From Acorus gramineus (Eukaryota > Streptophyta > Magnoliopsida > Acorales > Acoraceae), in NCBI GenBank assembly GCA_030737835.1, contig CM060850.1, positions 2,259,788 to 2,323,787 on the forward strand: a stretch of 64,000 nt of DNA. Reading direction: 5' to 3'. Position 1 is the stretch's first letter; every line of letters begins with the position of its first letter. This document shows positions 46,316-58,544 of this stretch, in pieces. The translations under genes and the position numbers were made by a program. The notes beneath the pieces were generated by a model. It saw nothing but the letters and a program-made list of their open reading frames with translations, was not told the origin of the DNA and ran no database searches.

Positions 46316-46768
46316 AAGAATTTTGTTATTCCTGCACTAGTACAAAAGAACCCCACCCGTCAGTATCTCTTATATATACATGAGGTCCACATATCAAACC
46401 AACTTTTTACACATTATTCACATTCTATTCACCATCAACTAAACAACTCAACATTTATTATTACATTTTCAAATAAGAATAAAAAAAAAACACAACCAAA
46501 CATAAAATCATATATTTTATTGATAAAATTATTTATTTCTTGAATATGTATAAACTTTCAAATAACGAACATCTCTATCCAAACGAACACTTAACCTTTT
46601 TAAAAAAAATTAAAAAAACAACACGACAGATATATATATATATACATGAAAATATCTAACTTTATGTATATAATTAATGAAATGTTGAATTCTTCAGTAC
46701 CACTTTATTCAAATTCGAAATACTCCAAAAACCAAGAACAAGATATTCAACAATCCCAGGTCACACAG

Positions 46769-46778
46769 TACACGTGGC
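46769..46778 (+). promoter_or_regulatory. ABRE-like site of the dehydrin promoter
   Basis: TACACGTGGC contains the ACGTGGC ABRE core bound by ABF/AREB bZIP factors in ABA responses. It lies about 265 bases upstream of the TATA box. Confidence 0.6.
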
Positions 46779-46808
46779 ATGCATCGTGATGGCATAAATC
46801 TGCCTCCC

Positions 46809-46814
46809 ACCGAC
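46809..46814 (+). promoter_or_regulatory. DRE/CRT core of the dehydrin promoter
   Basis: ACCGAC in CCACCGACC, an RCCGAC core recognised by DREB/CBF factors. Confidence 0.5.
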
Positions 46815-46845
46815 CTTTCCCTGATTTTTATCCACCCGAGACATT

Positions 46846-46851
46846 GCCGAC
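46846..46851 (+). promoter_or_regulatory. DRE/CRT core of the dehydrin promoter (second)
   Basis: GCCGAC in TTGCCGACAA, 32 bases after the first core. The G form is the preferred target of CBF cold-response factors. Confidence 0.6.
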
Positions 46852-46902
46852 AACTCTTACGGGTCCCACGCCGATGAGCGACTTCCCTCCCGCTTCAACC
46901 GT

Positions 46903-46911
46903 ACACGTGTC
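46903..46911 (+). promoter_or_regulatory. ABRE-like site of the dehydrin promoter (second)
   Basis: ACACGTGTC, an ACGTGTC-type ABRE/G-box, about 125 bases upstream of the TATA box. Confidence 0.6.
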
Positions 46912-47034
46912 ATCCATCTATAGATCACCCAAACTTTATTGATATTTGCAAATTAAAACCCCTAAATACAAATATCAAATACTTAATTACTTCTTCGCGT
47001 GACTTGCGCGTTTAGCCAGAAACATCTCTGCCTC

Positions 47035-47041
47035 TATATAA
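47035..47041 (+). promoter_or_regulatory. TATA box of the dehydrin gene
   Basis: TATATAA in CCTCTATATAATGCC, 112 bases upstream of the ATG. A (CT)11-like tract at 47082-47103 falls in the predicted 5' leader. Confidence 0.7.
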
Positions 47042-47146
47042 TGCCATTCATTTCATTCAATCTTTTTATATCACAACAAGCTTCTCTCTCTCTCTCTCTC
47101 TCTTTTTGTGTATAAGCTGATACAGTAGAGACTACTACTTACTATC

Positions 47147-48569
47147 ATGGCTGAAGAAAACGTACACCATGAGAGTGGGGGTTTGAGTGGGGAGGGTGAG
47201 GTGAAAGATAGGGGGATGTTTGATTTCATGAAGAAGAAGAAAGATGAGGAGGGGAAGTGTGAGGAGGAGGTGTTGGTGTCTGAGTTTGAGAAGGTGAAGG
47301 TGGAGGACGTGAAGGTGGAGGAGAAGAAGCACGAGTCGTTGCGTGAGAAGCTCCACAGGTCTGGCAGCAGCTCTAGCTCGGTAAGTTGATCATTTTTATT
47401 TGTGTGTACTACTTTCATTCAGTTTTTACAGGCTTTGATTTATTTTCTATCTTATTGAAACATATAATTTTATGAAAATGAAACATACTCTATTAAACTG
47501 TATTAATCTATTTTATCATGGAAAATTTACATATTTTATCTAACAAAATATGTCTTGGTTCAAGATACAACAAGATTATTTGAAAGACCATGTTTGGATG
47601 TGCGTCTGCCCTTAAAACTTTAGTGCTCTTAAAATCAAGAGCTTCATACGCCCATCTTCTGCTACCGTGCTTAAAAAAAAAATCAAAAAAATCAAGCGTT
47701 TCATATTCAACTTTTAAAAATATTATTTATTAGCTTTTTAATAGTTGAAGGTAATTGAAGAGCTAAACAATGAAAATTTGTATTGATCTTGTGAAAATAA
47801 CCTGTTTTTTAAACGTGAAATCTACTCAAACATAACACAAATCCAGATGAGGTTTGAAAATAAGAACAAGTAGCGTTTTGGAAACGCGTTTAAGTGTGCT
47901 TTTGTTTTTTCAAAAAGAGAAAAACACAAAAGGTGTTTGAAACTTAATTAAGTTTTTAGTATAAAAGGAATGTTTTTTTTTTTTTTTTTTTTTCCAGAAT
48001 GCGAGTTTTCTAGCAATCGAGTTAATTTAAGCTATTCTATTCCAAATAATTCTTTTTTAACGTATTTCCGAACGCACCTGAGCGTTTTGAGTTTTGACAC
48101 AAGCGTTAATTGACTCTTACAGTCTAGCGATGAAGAAGAAGTAGAAGGTGAAACCAAAGAAAAGAAGAAGAAGAAGGGACTCAAAGAGAAGATCAAGGAG
48201 AAGATCTCAGGCGAAGACAAAGCGGGGCAGTATGACAAGAAAGATGAGGTAGTCTACGAAGACTGCAAGACGTCTGTCCCCGCCATCGCCACCAGCTACG
48301 ACACTACAACGGCGGAGGTGGTGAAGTCCGAAGAGTCAGTCACCGAAACGACGATCTATCCCGGAGAGGAGAAGAAAGGGTTCTTGGAGAAGATCAAGGA
48401 CAAGATGCCCGGCGGGACAAAGAAGGCGGAGGAGGCGCCGGTGGTGTCCAGTGAGGCGGCGGTGGTGGTTGTACAGGAGGGGGAGGGAAAGAAGGGGTTC
48501 TTGGAGAAGATCAAGGAGAAGTTGCCCGGGTATCATAAGAGTGGTGGTGGGGATGAGCATGAGACTTAG
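47147..48569 (+). CDS. Acidic dehydrin, F-S-K3 type (two exons, 226 aa)
   Basis: Exons 47147-47380 and 48123-48569, with an intron GTAAGT...TTACAG in phase 0 inside the serine tract, as in other plant dehydrins. Segments in order: F-segment DRGMFDFMKKK (residues 21-31; consensus DRGLFDFLGKK), S-segment LHRSG plus seven Ser and DEEE (69-84), and three K-segments at 93-108 (KKKKKGLKEKIKEKISG), 161-175 (KKGFLEKIKDKMPG) and 201-217 (KKGFLEKIKEKLPGYHK). There is no Y-segment. It is highly charged and disordered, with two Cys (38 and about 126). Dehydrins protect membranes and proteins during dehydration and freezing; phosphorylation of the Ser tract affects location and ion binding. This matches the COR47/ERD10/ERD14 acidic group. 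The promoter has ABRE and DRE cores. Confidence 0.95.
47587..48090. repeat. Probable MITE in the dehydrin intron
   Basis: The 742-bp intron contains CATGTTTGGATGTGCGTCTG near its start and a TTTCCGAACGCACCTGAGCG stretch near its end, weakly inverted, plus a 21-base T-run at 47972-47992. It may be a decayed TIR element; this is a low-certainty call. Confidence 0.3.
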
Positions 48570-48808
48570 TGGACTTACAGTTCACTAAAGAGAGATGCTT
48601 TTGCTTTATATGTTTTGAGGGGGGTGTTGTGTTTTGGTGTTTAAAGTTTGGAGGCTGGTGGGATGGTATTTTCTTTGATGATTTGTCTGAGTATTTATAA
48701 TGTGTTGTTTGATTGTGGCTTTATGCTTTTTTTTTTTTTTTTTTTTGGTGTGTTGTTATTTGTATGTATTGAAGTACTGGGACACATTGTTGGATTGATA
48801 TCTGCTTT

Positions 48809-48810
<2 letters not shown>

Positions 48811-48841
<31 letters not shown>
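48811..48841. repeat. (AT)15 microsatellite
   Basis: Uninterrupted AT dinucleotide run about 240 bases after the dehydrin stop codon, likely in or just beyond its 3' UTR. Confidence 0.95.
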
Positions 48842-48846
<5 letters not shown>

Positions 48847-49213
48847 TTATTTGTAATTATGAAGACTGTTTACATTATATTGTTATGTTTTTAGATTTTT
48901 ACTTGGCGTTTAAAAAGAGTTTTTCATAGGAAAGCAACTTTTAAAATAATTGCAGCATACCCCGCTAGTGGAGGGGTCGAGATGCAACCCCCCTAAGAGA
49001 GATTGCCGGAGCGAACCTGTCTTTACCCACCAAAAAAATCTAATAAAATATCTAATAAAAAATCTTATGGTGCTTATATGAAGATCCAAGAATTATATAT
49101 GTTCTCGAGGATTGGGACTTGAACTATATATAAAATTTGGAATTCATAAAATGTTAAAATCTCTCATTTTCAGACCTCTGTAGATTTGTACGTTGAATCC
49201 ATCAGGACTTTAA

Positions 49214-49673
49214 GTCATCGTTTGGAACTGGAATAACATCTTAAATAATCTAGTATAAAGGAGAATAAGGGATTCTAGGTGTTTGGAAACCTAAAATATT
49301 CAGGAATAATGTATGCTTGGATAAACTGATATAAAATGGTATATGGATTTCAACCAACCCGTACATTTAAAGTTATCCTACGTTATTTCACTCAAAGAAT
49401 ATATGTGTTCACTGTCAATTGTCAAATTAACTCTCATCATCTCTTATAAATCACCTGTCAAATCAACTATTATTATTTTTTCATTTTTATAAATCTTTAT
49501 CCTTACTTTATTCACATTTTACCCAAACAACAAGACATTTATTTTTACGTTAACCAACGAGAATGATTCAAAACACAACTAAACACAAAATCACTTTATC
49601 CTTATTTATATTCATTTATGTCGGAATAAATATATACCCAATAATAAATCTTATTGCAGTTCCAAACGGGGGC
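49214..49673 (-). mobile_element. Harbinger-like MITE with TAA duplication
   Basis: Bounded by TAA at 49211-49213 and 49674-49676. The right end TTCCAAACGGGGGC is intact; the left end GTCATCGTTTGGAACTGG has mutated. It is the reverse orientation of 12187-12638 and 15268-15711 and the uninterrupted counterpart of 27491-28882. Confidence 0.78.
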
Positions 49674-50029
49674 TAAGAGTCAGGATTATTATTATTTACG
49701 TTTTCAAAAATCTTGTCGGATTATTTTAATAACACCCCCCCCCCCCCGCCCCCACGAGCTTAACTTTATATTAATTTAGCAAGACGTTCGGGGACGCTGC
49801 GTCGGCGAAAGCGTAGGTGCGTTAAGGAATCTATGCTTTGAGGCGTGGAAAGCGAACAACAAACACACACTAACCGTACAAACTCAGGGCACACGCAGAA
49901 GTTGGGAATTCTGTTTGTTTGAACGTTTGCGTCCGCCACCACCAACGCGGGTGGGACGCGGATCCAAACAGTGTTTAAGAGTTCTCAGCTACGTTTGCTA
50001 GCTCCTGTAAGATGGAATTTGAAACCAAT

Positions 50030-50720
50030 TGTGTTACGTACAACATATTTTTCAGTTATAATTTTCATCTACATATTTTTTAATTTTTTTAAATAATATA
50101 CAACATCTAATAAGATATATTCTTTTATAAATAATGAAATATATATTTTAATTAATTGCATGAATATATTTATAAAAAATATAATTTTTTTTATTAAAAC
50201 ATATATTTCGCTAATGTGAGTAATAAATATATGTTTTGTTAATTAATTTTTTATTGATGCATGTAAGATTAAAATTTGAGTTAAAAAAAAATCGATATAA
50301 CATAAATCACAAAACTTACATTAAAAAGCTGCATGAGAGTATAAACTTTTATATAATTAAAAAAACTATTTTTACAAATTGATTCAATTTGTAATGATTA
50401 AAACGAATCAAAGTCGGACCTACCGCCGGGAGAAGACAAACTGCTCAGCATCATATACAGTAATTAAGATTTTTTTTATCATAATGTTGCATACATCACA
50501 TTTTAGCTTACACGAATTTTATATTTTTTAAAAATAATATATCTCATTTAATATCTAATGAGATATATGATTTTATAAAAAATAAAATATATACTATAAT
50601 GAATTGTATGTATGCATTTGTAAAAAATATGAAAAATTTCTATCGAACTATATACATTGTTAATATAAGTATATGTTCTCGTAATTTTCTATCAACGCAT
50701 GTAAAATTGAAATTGAGATC
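50030..50720. repeat. Two tandem copies of an A/T-rich interspersed repeat
   Basis: The blocks ATATCTAATGAGATATAT, AAAATATATACTATAATGAA and TTTTCTATCAACGCATGTAA at 50510-50720 are echoed at 50075-50290 (AATAAGATATATTC, GAAATATATATTTTAATTAA, TTATTGATGCATGTAAGATT). Further related copies occur near 430-610, 10690-10880 and 60010-60130. The class is unknown. Confidence 0.5.
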
Positions 50721-50862
50721 GAAAAAAAATTGTGTGTACTTTTACTCATGATGCAACCTAAAAGGGAAAAAAAATTATATATGCTACTCTAATCTAATAT
50801 GTAGTAAATTAAGAAAAAGCAGGGACTTAAAAACAACACAGGAATAACTGTATATTAGCACC

Positions 50863-52116
50863 CAATTTTTAGGGTTCGAATCGTCTGTAGCGATGCTACG
50901 ACTCTATGTAGCACCCACATAAGAGAAGCCACATGTAAAGAAGAAAAAAAAAGCACTCTTCCACATAGTCCCAAACTTATTCCTCTTTTCAAAAGGACCC
51001 CCACAATCAGGGACAGAGGCAGGAATTAGAACAGGGGGGTGTGAGGCCAATAGACTTAGAATAATAAAAAAAATATTTATAAAACAATATAATTATATGG
51101 TAATTTAAGATAATTAAAATCGATTAATAATGATCGAATCATTGAAGTACTTGACAATCTAGATAAAAATTTATTTTTTACTACTTTTTTCACATTTAGA
51201 AAATCTGAAAATTTTATTAGAAACTTTTTTAAAAGAACTTACAATCTCATTCTTTAGATTCACACAAAATTTAAAAAAATGATAAGCTTGAGAAAATTTA
51301 AAATATAAATATGAAAAAAAAATCAATCATAACACTAGGATACCCTTAAAGCATATATTTAAAAAATTAATTTTCAAAAACAGCCCAATATATTCAAATT
51401 AGCGATCATGAAAAAACAAAATAACTTAAAAAATCATTAGCAAATAAATAGCTGTGGTTTTTCAACCACCGCCCCTTAAACCAAGTTTTTCTTACCAATT
51501 TCAAAAAAATGCAATCCATTTTTAGTCATGTAACTAACACATTATATAAAATCATATAACGCAATATATATTACACTATCTCGGTGTATTTTTAATTTAT
51601 ACACAAAATATAATTAAAATATATGCATTCAATTAATTTATATAAATATGTATTTAATTTTTAGGAGGAAATGTACTTAATTAGTTAAGCATATATTAAA
51701 AACATTGTATGAGATGCAAATGGGATTACAAACTAGGCTGGATATAACAATTTTCAACCCCAATACTCACCTAATATTTCAATTCACTTCATTACCTCCC
51801 CTCCCACACCCTATTAAAAAACATAATAATAATAATTCAATCTTCAAAATGGTTTTTCCCAAGAAAAACTTTTTCTGAATAATATATACTTACATTGCAT
51901 AATTAATAAAAAAAATTTACCTAAGGAAATATTTTACCAAAAAATATGTTTTCGTATGGGAATTATTTATCAAGAAATGTTTCCTTGGTAATACTACCCC
52001 ATCGTACCACAATACTCCAACACTCAAGAGTCCCAAACGTGGCCTCTTTTGTGTGGGTGCTACAAAGAGTCGTGTGTAGCATCACCACAGGCCATCCGAA
52101 TCCCAATTTTTAGGGG
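50863..52116. mobile_element. TIR element of about 1.25 kb with about 90-bp ends
   Basis: The left end contains GGTTCGAATCGTCTGTAGCG, GATGCTACGACTCTATGTAG and CACCCACATAAGAGAAGCC. The right end on the minus strand reads GATTCGGATGGCCTGTGGTG, GATGCTACACACGACTCTTT and CACCCACACAAAAGAGGCC. The interior is A/T-rich with no recognisable transposase. Superfamily not assigned. Confidence 0.6.
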
Positions 52117-54040
52117 CAGAGGTCCATTCAATCCATTTTAAACCATTGTTAGCTGTCATCACATCACCGCCGTAACATATGAATTCATCTAACGTAATAT
52201 TTTTTCTATTATATCAATATGTAATCTATAAAATATTAAAATATATGTGTTCTATTTTTAAATAAAATATATATTTTATTTTTTATAATAAAATATTTTA
52301 TTATTCAATATACTTAAAATAATGTGCGATGTACTTAGACTTTTTCCAACCTATAGTCATTGGGCCCATCTTAGCCGTATTTGTTTTCTGTCTGACCAAA
52401 TGAAGGTCCTAGTATATATCTATCTATTACTTATACATTCAAAGAATGGCATCCGCATAAAGACAAAACGGTGTAACATAGAAGACAAATCATGTGGGCT
52501 ATTTGCAAAAATCCCCCCACTTTCTACCAATTTAACAATGAGGTCGACCACTCACTAAGACAAACCTGATTTTTTATCTCCTCTGGGCTATTTGCAACTG
52601 GACCCCCAATCTATACCAGTTTTATAATCAGGCCCCTTCCTAAAACCGGCCAATTTCGTCTTTGGGTTTTTTGCACGTCGATTCTCATATTTTATCAATT
52701 TCACAACCAGACCCTATTTGTGTTCCAAACAAGTGCCCCGTCCATATTTTTCAAAACTTCTAATTCATAAAATTTCATGCAATAGTTTCTCAGTGTTATA
52801 TTCCATGCAATAAAATAATTGTATAATTAAATACGTATTTAGAGTAATTTTTTTAAATTAGTTGAATGAAAATAAATAAGAGAGGAGGCACAGAGTAAAA
52901 AAAAGAGACAAGATGCTATTTATTTTAGAAGAAATATAGATAATCTAATTTAAGATTCTTAGTGGAATATGAAATTATCACAAAAATTGTGAGAATTTGA
53001 TTTCACCTTATTTTTTTCACATGCATGATTCTAATTTCAGTGGGGTCCACAATTACCATTAACACCGCCACTAACAAAAAATGAAGTATATACTATGATG
53101 AATTTTATTATCAAATTATTTTTTGTTCTTTTTTAAGACATAGGTTTTAAATAGAAAATATATTCATAGATCAAATTGGTTTTTGTTCTTTTTTTCCGTT
53201 GAATGGCTCATTTATTAGTCATTCATTGCGTATCTGTGATTAGTAATTAACACGCACTTTAGCGCTTGCACTTTACCTAGTAGTCAATTAAAAAAAAAGG
53301 ATAGTCCTGCAAGGCTTGCTTGCTTGGTAGGAACACTCACACTTTTTTTTTAAGAGTGCTGATACACGCAATCTGTTTGCAGCTCATACGTTATGATAAT
53401 GTAGTGTATATTACAGTATCATAGTATATACTACATTATCATAGTATATACTGTAATCCATTTTTTTTTATTGTTTTACTATAAAAAAAAATATACTAAT
53501 ATATCTTAGTATATACTTCATTTTATATAATAGTATGTACTTCAAAAGGTGAGGTGAGTGTATAATTTTATAAGATAAAAAGAAAAACGAGATAGACTAC
53601 AATTGAACTACATTTATCTTTTTCCTTTTTTTAAAAGTGCATGATCAAGCCTTCCTTTCGACAAAAAGAACAAAAAAAATGAAAAACGAGTCCGGTTAGG
53701 CTTGGTTCAAGGGGGAATAGCCCAGTATGGTTGTAGTAGAGCTACCTGCTATAGGCCCAGTATAATTATGTGTTTAGTTTACTTGTTAGTGCGCAGGTTT
53801 TGTAACTTCTCAGGGCTTTTGTATAAAAAAATAAACGCGTCCAGATCTTCTATCTGACTTTTTCTCATTAGGATCTTACTTGACTTATTATCTTAGAGTG
53901 CCACGTATCTTTCTTTACATAGGACGGTTGAAAATATATATTATGGGTATTGGGGGTCTCACGTTTTTATTTTGACGATAGGCTTGATGTTTTCTTTTGG
54001 GTTCATTAACAGCCACTTGGGTCCCATCTTTTTTTTTTTG

Positions 54041-54311
54041 GATTTTTAATTTTAAGTCCCCATAAACTATATGATTTAGTAATCGATCCTTCACTTCTTC
54101 ATATTTTGGTTTAAGTCCCCCAATTTAAAGGGTATGTTCCTTTTTAGTCCCTCCCAGGGACTTATCCCTAAATTATTTGATTTTTTTTTAGCTCTTGAAA
54201 GGGACTAAAAAAGAACATACCCTTGAAATCTAGGGACTTAAACCAAAATATGAAGAAATGAGGAATGGATCACTAAATCATATAGTTTAGAGAGACTTAA
54301 AACTAAAAATC
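54041..54311. mobile_element. Foldback MITE with about 120-bp arms (copy 1)
   Basis: The left arm TTTTTAATTTTAAGTCCCCA ... CTTCATATTTTGGTTTAAGT ... GGGTATGTTCCTTTTTAGTC is mirrored by GACTAAAAAAGAACATACCC ... ACTTAAACCAAAATATGAAG ... GACTTAAAACTAAAAATC. The loop is about 30 bp. A second copy is at 58243-58503. Confidence 0.75.
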
Positions 54312-55369
54312 TCTTTTTTTTCTTTTTTTTACACCCGGGTTGAAATTTTTTTTTTGGCAGCCAATTTTTTTTTAATACTTTTTCTACCTCTTTAATAGTC
54401 ACGTTTTTTCTTCCAAACTTACACAAGTCGGCAAAGATTTTGTTTTTCTCCCGCTCAAGTCATATATGTCTCCTTTCATCTATTCAAGCTGATATTATTA
54501 ATCTTATCTTTAAATCTACCTATCTTAGGATCTTAAAAAAATAATATTTTTGATCGGTTTCTAATCCATTTTTTTAAATATCAAATTTAATTTAATATTT
54601 TATTTTTGATATGTTTCTAATTCATTTTTTTAAATATCAAATGTTATTGTAATTTTGTATTTGAAATGAAATAGATCATGTTTGTATCTTGGATTTATGT
54701 ATTTATTTTTAAAAGTTACATGAGATCTTTGTAGTTTTTTTTTTTTTCCAGAATAATGAGTAATTCAGAATAATGACTCATTCATGCATGGGTAATGCAT
54801 GTGTGGGAGAGCAATGAATAATTATTATTTTTTTACATATAGACCCTCAAAAAAAAATTATATTGTTAATATATCTTTTTTAAAATTCTATTTTCACCAA
54901 TAAAGATGTTTAAATTTTGCATAAATGCCCTTTTGAGGGATATTTTATACGATATAAATTTTTTATTTTTATATGAATTATGTTCAAAAGGATAATCATG
55001 CACAAATATTGATATACGATTTTAAGCGGTTTAAAAATAAAAAATTAATAAAAAACCATGGATGTGAAAAGCCAAAATTAACAAATAGTTTTTGAAAGTT
55101 TTTTTTAACAAAAAAAAGTTTGAAAAGAAAAAAGACGTGGCTGTGAATAGAAAAAAGTAAAAAAAAGGTGAGACCCAAGTGTTTGTCAAGTGTCAACAAA
55201 CCCAAAAGAAAACATCAAGCTCCCTGTCAAAAATAAAATAAAATGGGACCCACAGAAAATGTAAAAAAAAAAGTACGTGGCACTCTTACGTCGTAAGTTG
55301 AACAAGATCTCAGCAAGCCAAGCAGGGGATCTAATTATCTAAACCCAAAATAAACAGGAGTTCCACTTA

Positions 55370-55856
55370 GGGTCTAGTTTGATAAAGGGATAAATTTTTA
55401 GGATAAGTTAGCCTAATTTATGGGGATAAATAAATTATTATTTTTATTCATATTTGTATTTGGTAATACTTTTTATTATCCTTATTTTCTATTTTCTTAT
55501 CCTCAATCTTGCATTTGGATCACATATGGGATAAATTTAAATTTTTTTAAAAAATATCAAATCTATCCTTCTTATTTTTGGGGTATTAATATTGTTTAGT
55601 AACACAGTTTTTTTTATTTATTTTCTTGGAAATGGTAGTAATAAATGTTGTCTCAATTTTATAAAATTGGGATAAAAATTTGGGACAAAGTCTGTTCCAA
55701 CTTTTACTAAGAACAAACTATCCCTATTTTTTATCTCAAAACATAGACAATTGTCCATTTTTTATCCCCATTTTTTTTATGTCATATAGGATAACAAGTG
55801 ATTTAATCTATTTTTTTTTTCTTATCCTAACTTTTTATCCCCATGTCAAACTAGGC
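55370..55856. mobile_element. MITE with TTA duplication (CTAGTTTG family)
   Basis: Bounded by TTA at 55367-55369 and 55857-55859. Its ends GGGTCTAGTTTGATAAAG and CATGTCAAACTAGGC are inverted. It is the compact form of the expanded copy in the IST1-like intron (3785-5161). Confidence 0.75.
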
Positions 55857-56377
55857 TTAGGGGTGCAAGAACATGAATTTTTTTTGGATTTTCCTCTTTA
55901 CTTTTTGATTGATGGATTCTTTTTTGAATGGTCTTTCATCGTATATTAAATGTGAAGGCATGTAATAAATGTAATCCATTGATTTTAGGAGATGAAATCT
56001 ACACCATTCACTTAGGTAGTGTTTAACTGCATGATTGCATAACTTTTAATGTTTGCAAGAAACTATTTTTATAATTATACAATTATAACAGTTTCCTGTA
56101 AACAGAATCCAGACAAATAATATTAAAAAATTTGACAAAGACAACTTTCTGTGTAATCAATTTTTAACCCAACATTTGAAAAAAAATCAGTTTTGCAATC
56201 CCTATACGCTGCCTTAATAACCCTAAACCTAACATTCATCCTCTTCTCCTCTCTCTCTCTCTCTCTCTCCGTCTGCTCCAACCGACCCCCTCGGACAGCT
56301 CCAATCGACCACCACCCAAAAATCTTCATCACAACCAAAGTGCTCCTCCTCTAAAAAGTAAGAACACCATTTGTATA

Positions 56378-56809
56378 TAGGGGTGGTAAACGAGCCGAAC
56401 GAGCCGAGCTTTGACATGTTCAAGCTCGGCTCGTTTATAAACGAGTTGAGCCGAGCCGAGCTCACGAGCCTCAACGAGCCTAGCGTTCTTCTTCATTTTA
56501 GGGTTTTTAAGGATCGAAAACAAAATTTTAACCTAAATGAGTCAAGTTCATGAGTCTAAATGAGCATAGCTTTGTATTAATTTAATGTTCTGATCTTATA
56601 AAAGAGTTTAATCAAGTTTCAACTAAGTTTTTTATAACACAACGAGTCGAATTTGAACACAAAATGAAATTCGATCCAGGTCCCAAGCCAAACCGAGCTT
56701 TAAAAATTGTTCAAGCTCACTGATTTGTTTAATTGAACAGGCCTGAACGAGCTTAAACCGAACCGAGCCTGAGCCGAACCTGAGCGACTTGGTTCATTTA
56801 TCAGCCCTA
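56378..56809 (+). mobile_element. ACGAGCC-family element with near 8-bp duplication (copy 3)
   Basis: Flanked by TTTGTATA (56370-56377) and TTTGTACA (56810-56817), 7 of 8 matching. Ends TAGGGGTGGTAAACGAGCC and TTCATTTATCAGCCCTA are inverted. An 8-bp duplication is typical of hAT transposons, which is the basis for calling the whole family hAT-like. Confidence 0.75.
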
Positions 56810-57022
56810 TTTGTACACAGTAAAAACATATTTTAAGATGAAGAGAGAGGAGATTGACAGATGAGCCAATATGGTGAAAGTTGTATTTTGTGGTTCGTGA
56901 TTATAATTGAATTGGTTTGTAAAGTTGTACTTTTGAAATTTTTTACTTTTTTTTTTAATTCTTTTTCGTGCATCTTGGATGATTAAGAGAAGGGGTGCAA
57001 TAAATCTTCCTCTTTTATATAT

Positions 57023-57255
57023 AATCCAAGGTGTGTTTAGTTGCGTAATTGTAAAATTGATTTTTTATAAATGTTGGGTATTAAAACTAATTCTGTTGAA
57101 AACTATTTCCCTAGCTTTTGAAAAACGCAATGTTGGACACTATTTGTCTAAAATCAGTTTGTAGGAAACTGTCCCAATTTTTATATTTGATTGCATAATT
57201 ATACAACGCAGCTTTCTACAAACACAAAAACCACCCCATCATACAACCAAACACG
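57023..57255 (+). mobile_element. MITE of the GCAACCAAACGCACC family
   Basis: Starts AAGGTGTGTTTAGTTGCGTA and ends CATACAACCAAACACG, with the TTGTCTAAAATCAG and CACTATTTG-like blocks of the family inside. A more degraded relative lies at about 56013-56215. Confidence 0.65.
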
Positions 57256-57392
57256 AAGAGAATTTTTTTGGGTATTCACTTCATAGAGAATTCCTTAGTT
57301 CAATACATAAATCTAAATTTTCATTTTATTGTGTTATAACACATCATATACATCACGTTTTCTGTTACTAAAAATATTATCTTAACATTTTT

Positions 57393-57920
57393 CCCCCGTA
57401 TGGCATGGAACATAAGGCAAGAATAATGAAGAATAGATGAGAATAGCTAAAAAAAGTTGTTTGTTTTGATAAAATAAACCCCGATAGTTATGTCTGGATA
57501 AGCTAGAATAAGACCTGATAACTATTACAAGGAAATGGTGGAATTGCTTATCAAGGCTTATCTATGCCAATGGATAAAAATACCATTCTCTGTCATTTTA
57601 AAAAATTTATCTCACCTAACAGACTCACACAGATTCCAAAAACTGTCACATCTATCAAATCAATCATATATCTCTCACACTATTCCCAGGGGGTATAATT
57701 ATCATTTAAAAAATCATAAACTCTTATTCATCCCTTATCAACCATTTATCATCACTTTATCCAAGGTGAACCAAAGAATGAAAAAGTCATTTTTACGTTT
57801 CCCGATAAGAATAACAAAAAAGACAACCAAACAAAAAGTTGTTTATTCAGCCTAAATTGTTATCTATCCCAGTATAACTATCAGAAACGAATAACCTAAT
57901 ATCACGTCCCATATGAAAGG
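57393..57920 (-). mobile_element. MITE of the CCCCCRTATGG family
   Basis: Starts CCCCCGTATGGCATGGAACA and ends AATATCACGTCCCATATGAA: the reverse of the element at 44448-44975. The open stretch 57535-57855 in it matches the same stretch in other copies and is not a gene. Confidence 0.65.
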
Positions 57921-58242
57921 TTTAGGTATTCAACCCGAATCTGCAGGATGAGGCTCGAGTTGGGTTCAGATTCAATTTAGACAATTAAGCATGTAGATTG
58001 AGCTTGAACACCATCTACCACGACCCAACCAATCGGAGTTGCTGCCCTTCATCCACTTTATATTTTTTAATACATGTAAAATTAGGAGATGATTTTGGAT
58101 AAGTATCTGTCTCTATTCAATACAAACAAATACTGGTAGTTTCCAGACTACGGTTTTAGTAGATAGCCATCTTGTAATCACATCAGTCCTGCAATCACAG
58201 TCCTGAGATATTAATTCATTTAATTATTAAATAGATTTTTTA

Positions 58243-58503
58243 TTTTTACGTCTCTCATAAACTATATGGTTACTCATAAACTATATGATTTAGTAATCAA
58301 TTTCTCACTTCTTCATATTACAATTTAAGTCTTCAAATTTAAAGAATATATTCTTTTTTAGTCCCTCACAGGAACTAATAATAAAACAAAACAATTTAGT
58401 AATAAGTCCTTCTTAAAGATTAATAAGGAACATACCATGAAGACTTAAACAAGTTAGGGATTGATCACTAAATCATGTACTTTATGGGGACTAAAAAATA
58501 AAA
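58243..58503. mobile_element. Foldback MITE (copy 2 of the 54041 family)
   Basis: Carries CATAAACTATATGATTTAGT ... CACTTCTTCATATTACAATTTAAGTC on the left and GATCACTAAATCATGTACTT on the right, as in the 54041 copy but more diverged. Confidence 0.6.
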
Positions 58504-58544
58504 TAAAAAACCTTATTAAACACCACTTATTATATATTCAAGGG

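Larger units (their letters stand above)
37101..47146. other. Ten-kilobase transposon-rich intergenic region
   Basis: Divergent from the PAT10-like start to the dehydrin promoter. About 37101-37320 is the upstream leader and promoter of the minus-strand gene. After that come, in order, a MULE-like element, a SINE with perfect duplication, two more SINE copies, a LINE tail, a long-TIR element with minisatellites, a GGATACGGATATCC repeat and several MITEs, all listed separately. About 37972-38690, 42946-44440 and 44980-45330 are A/T-rich sequence in which I recognise nothing. Confidence 0.6.
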
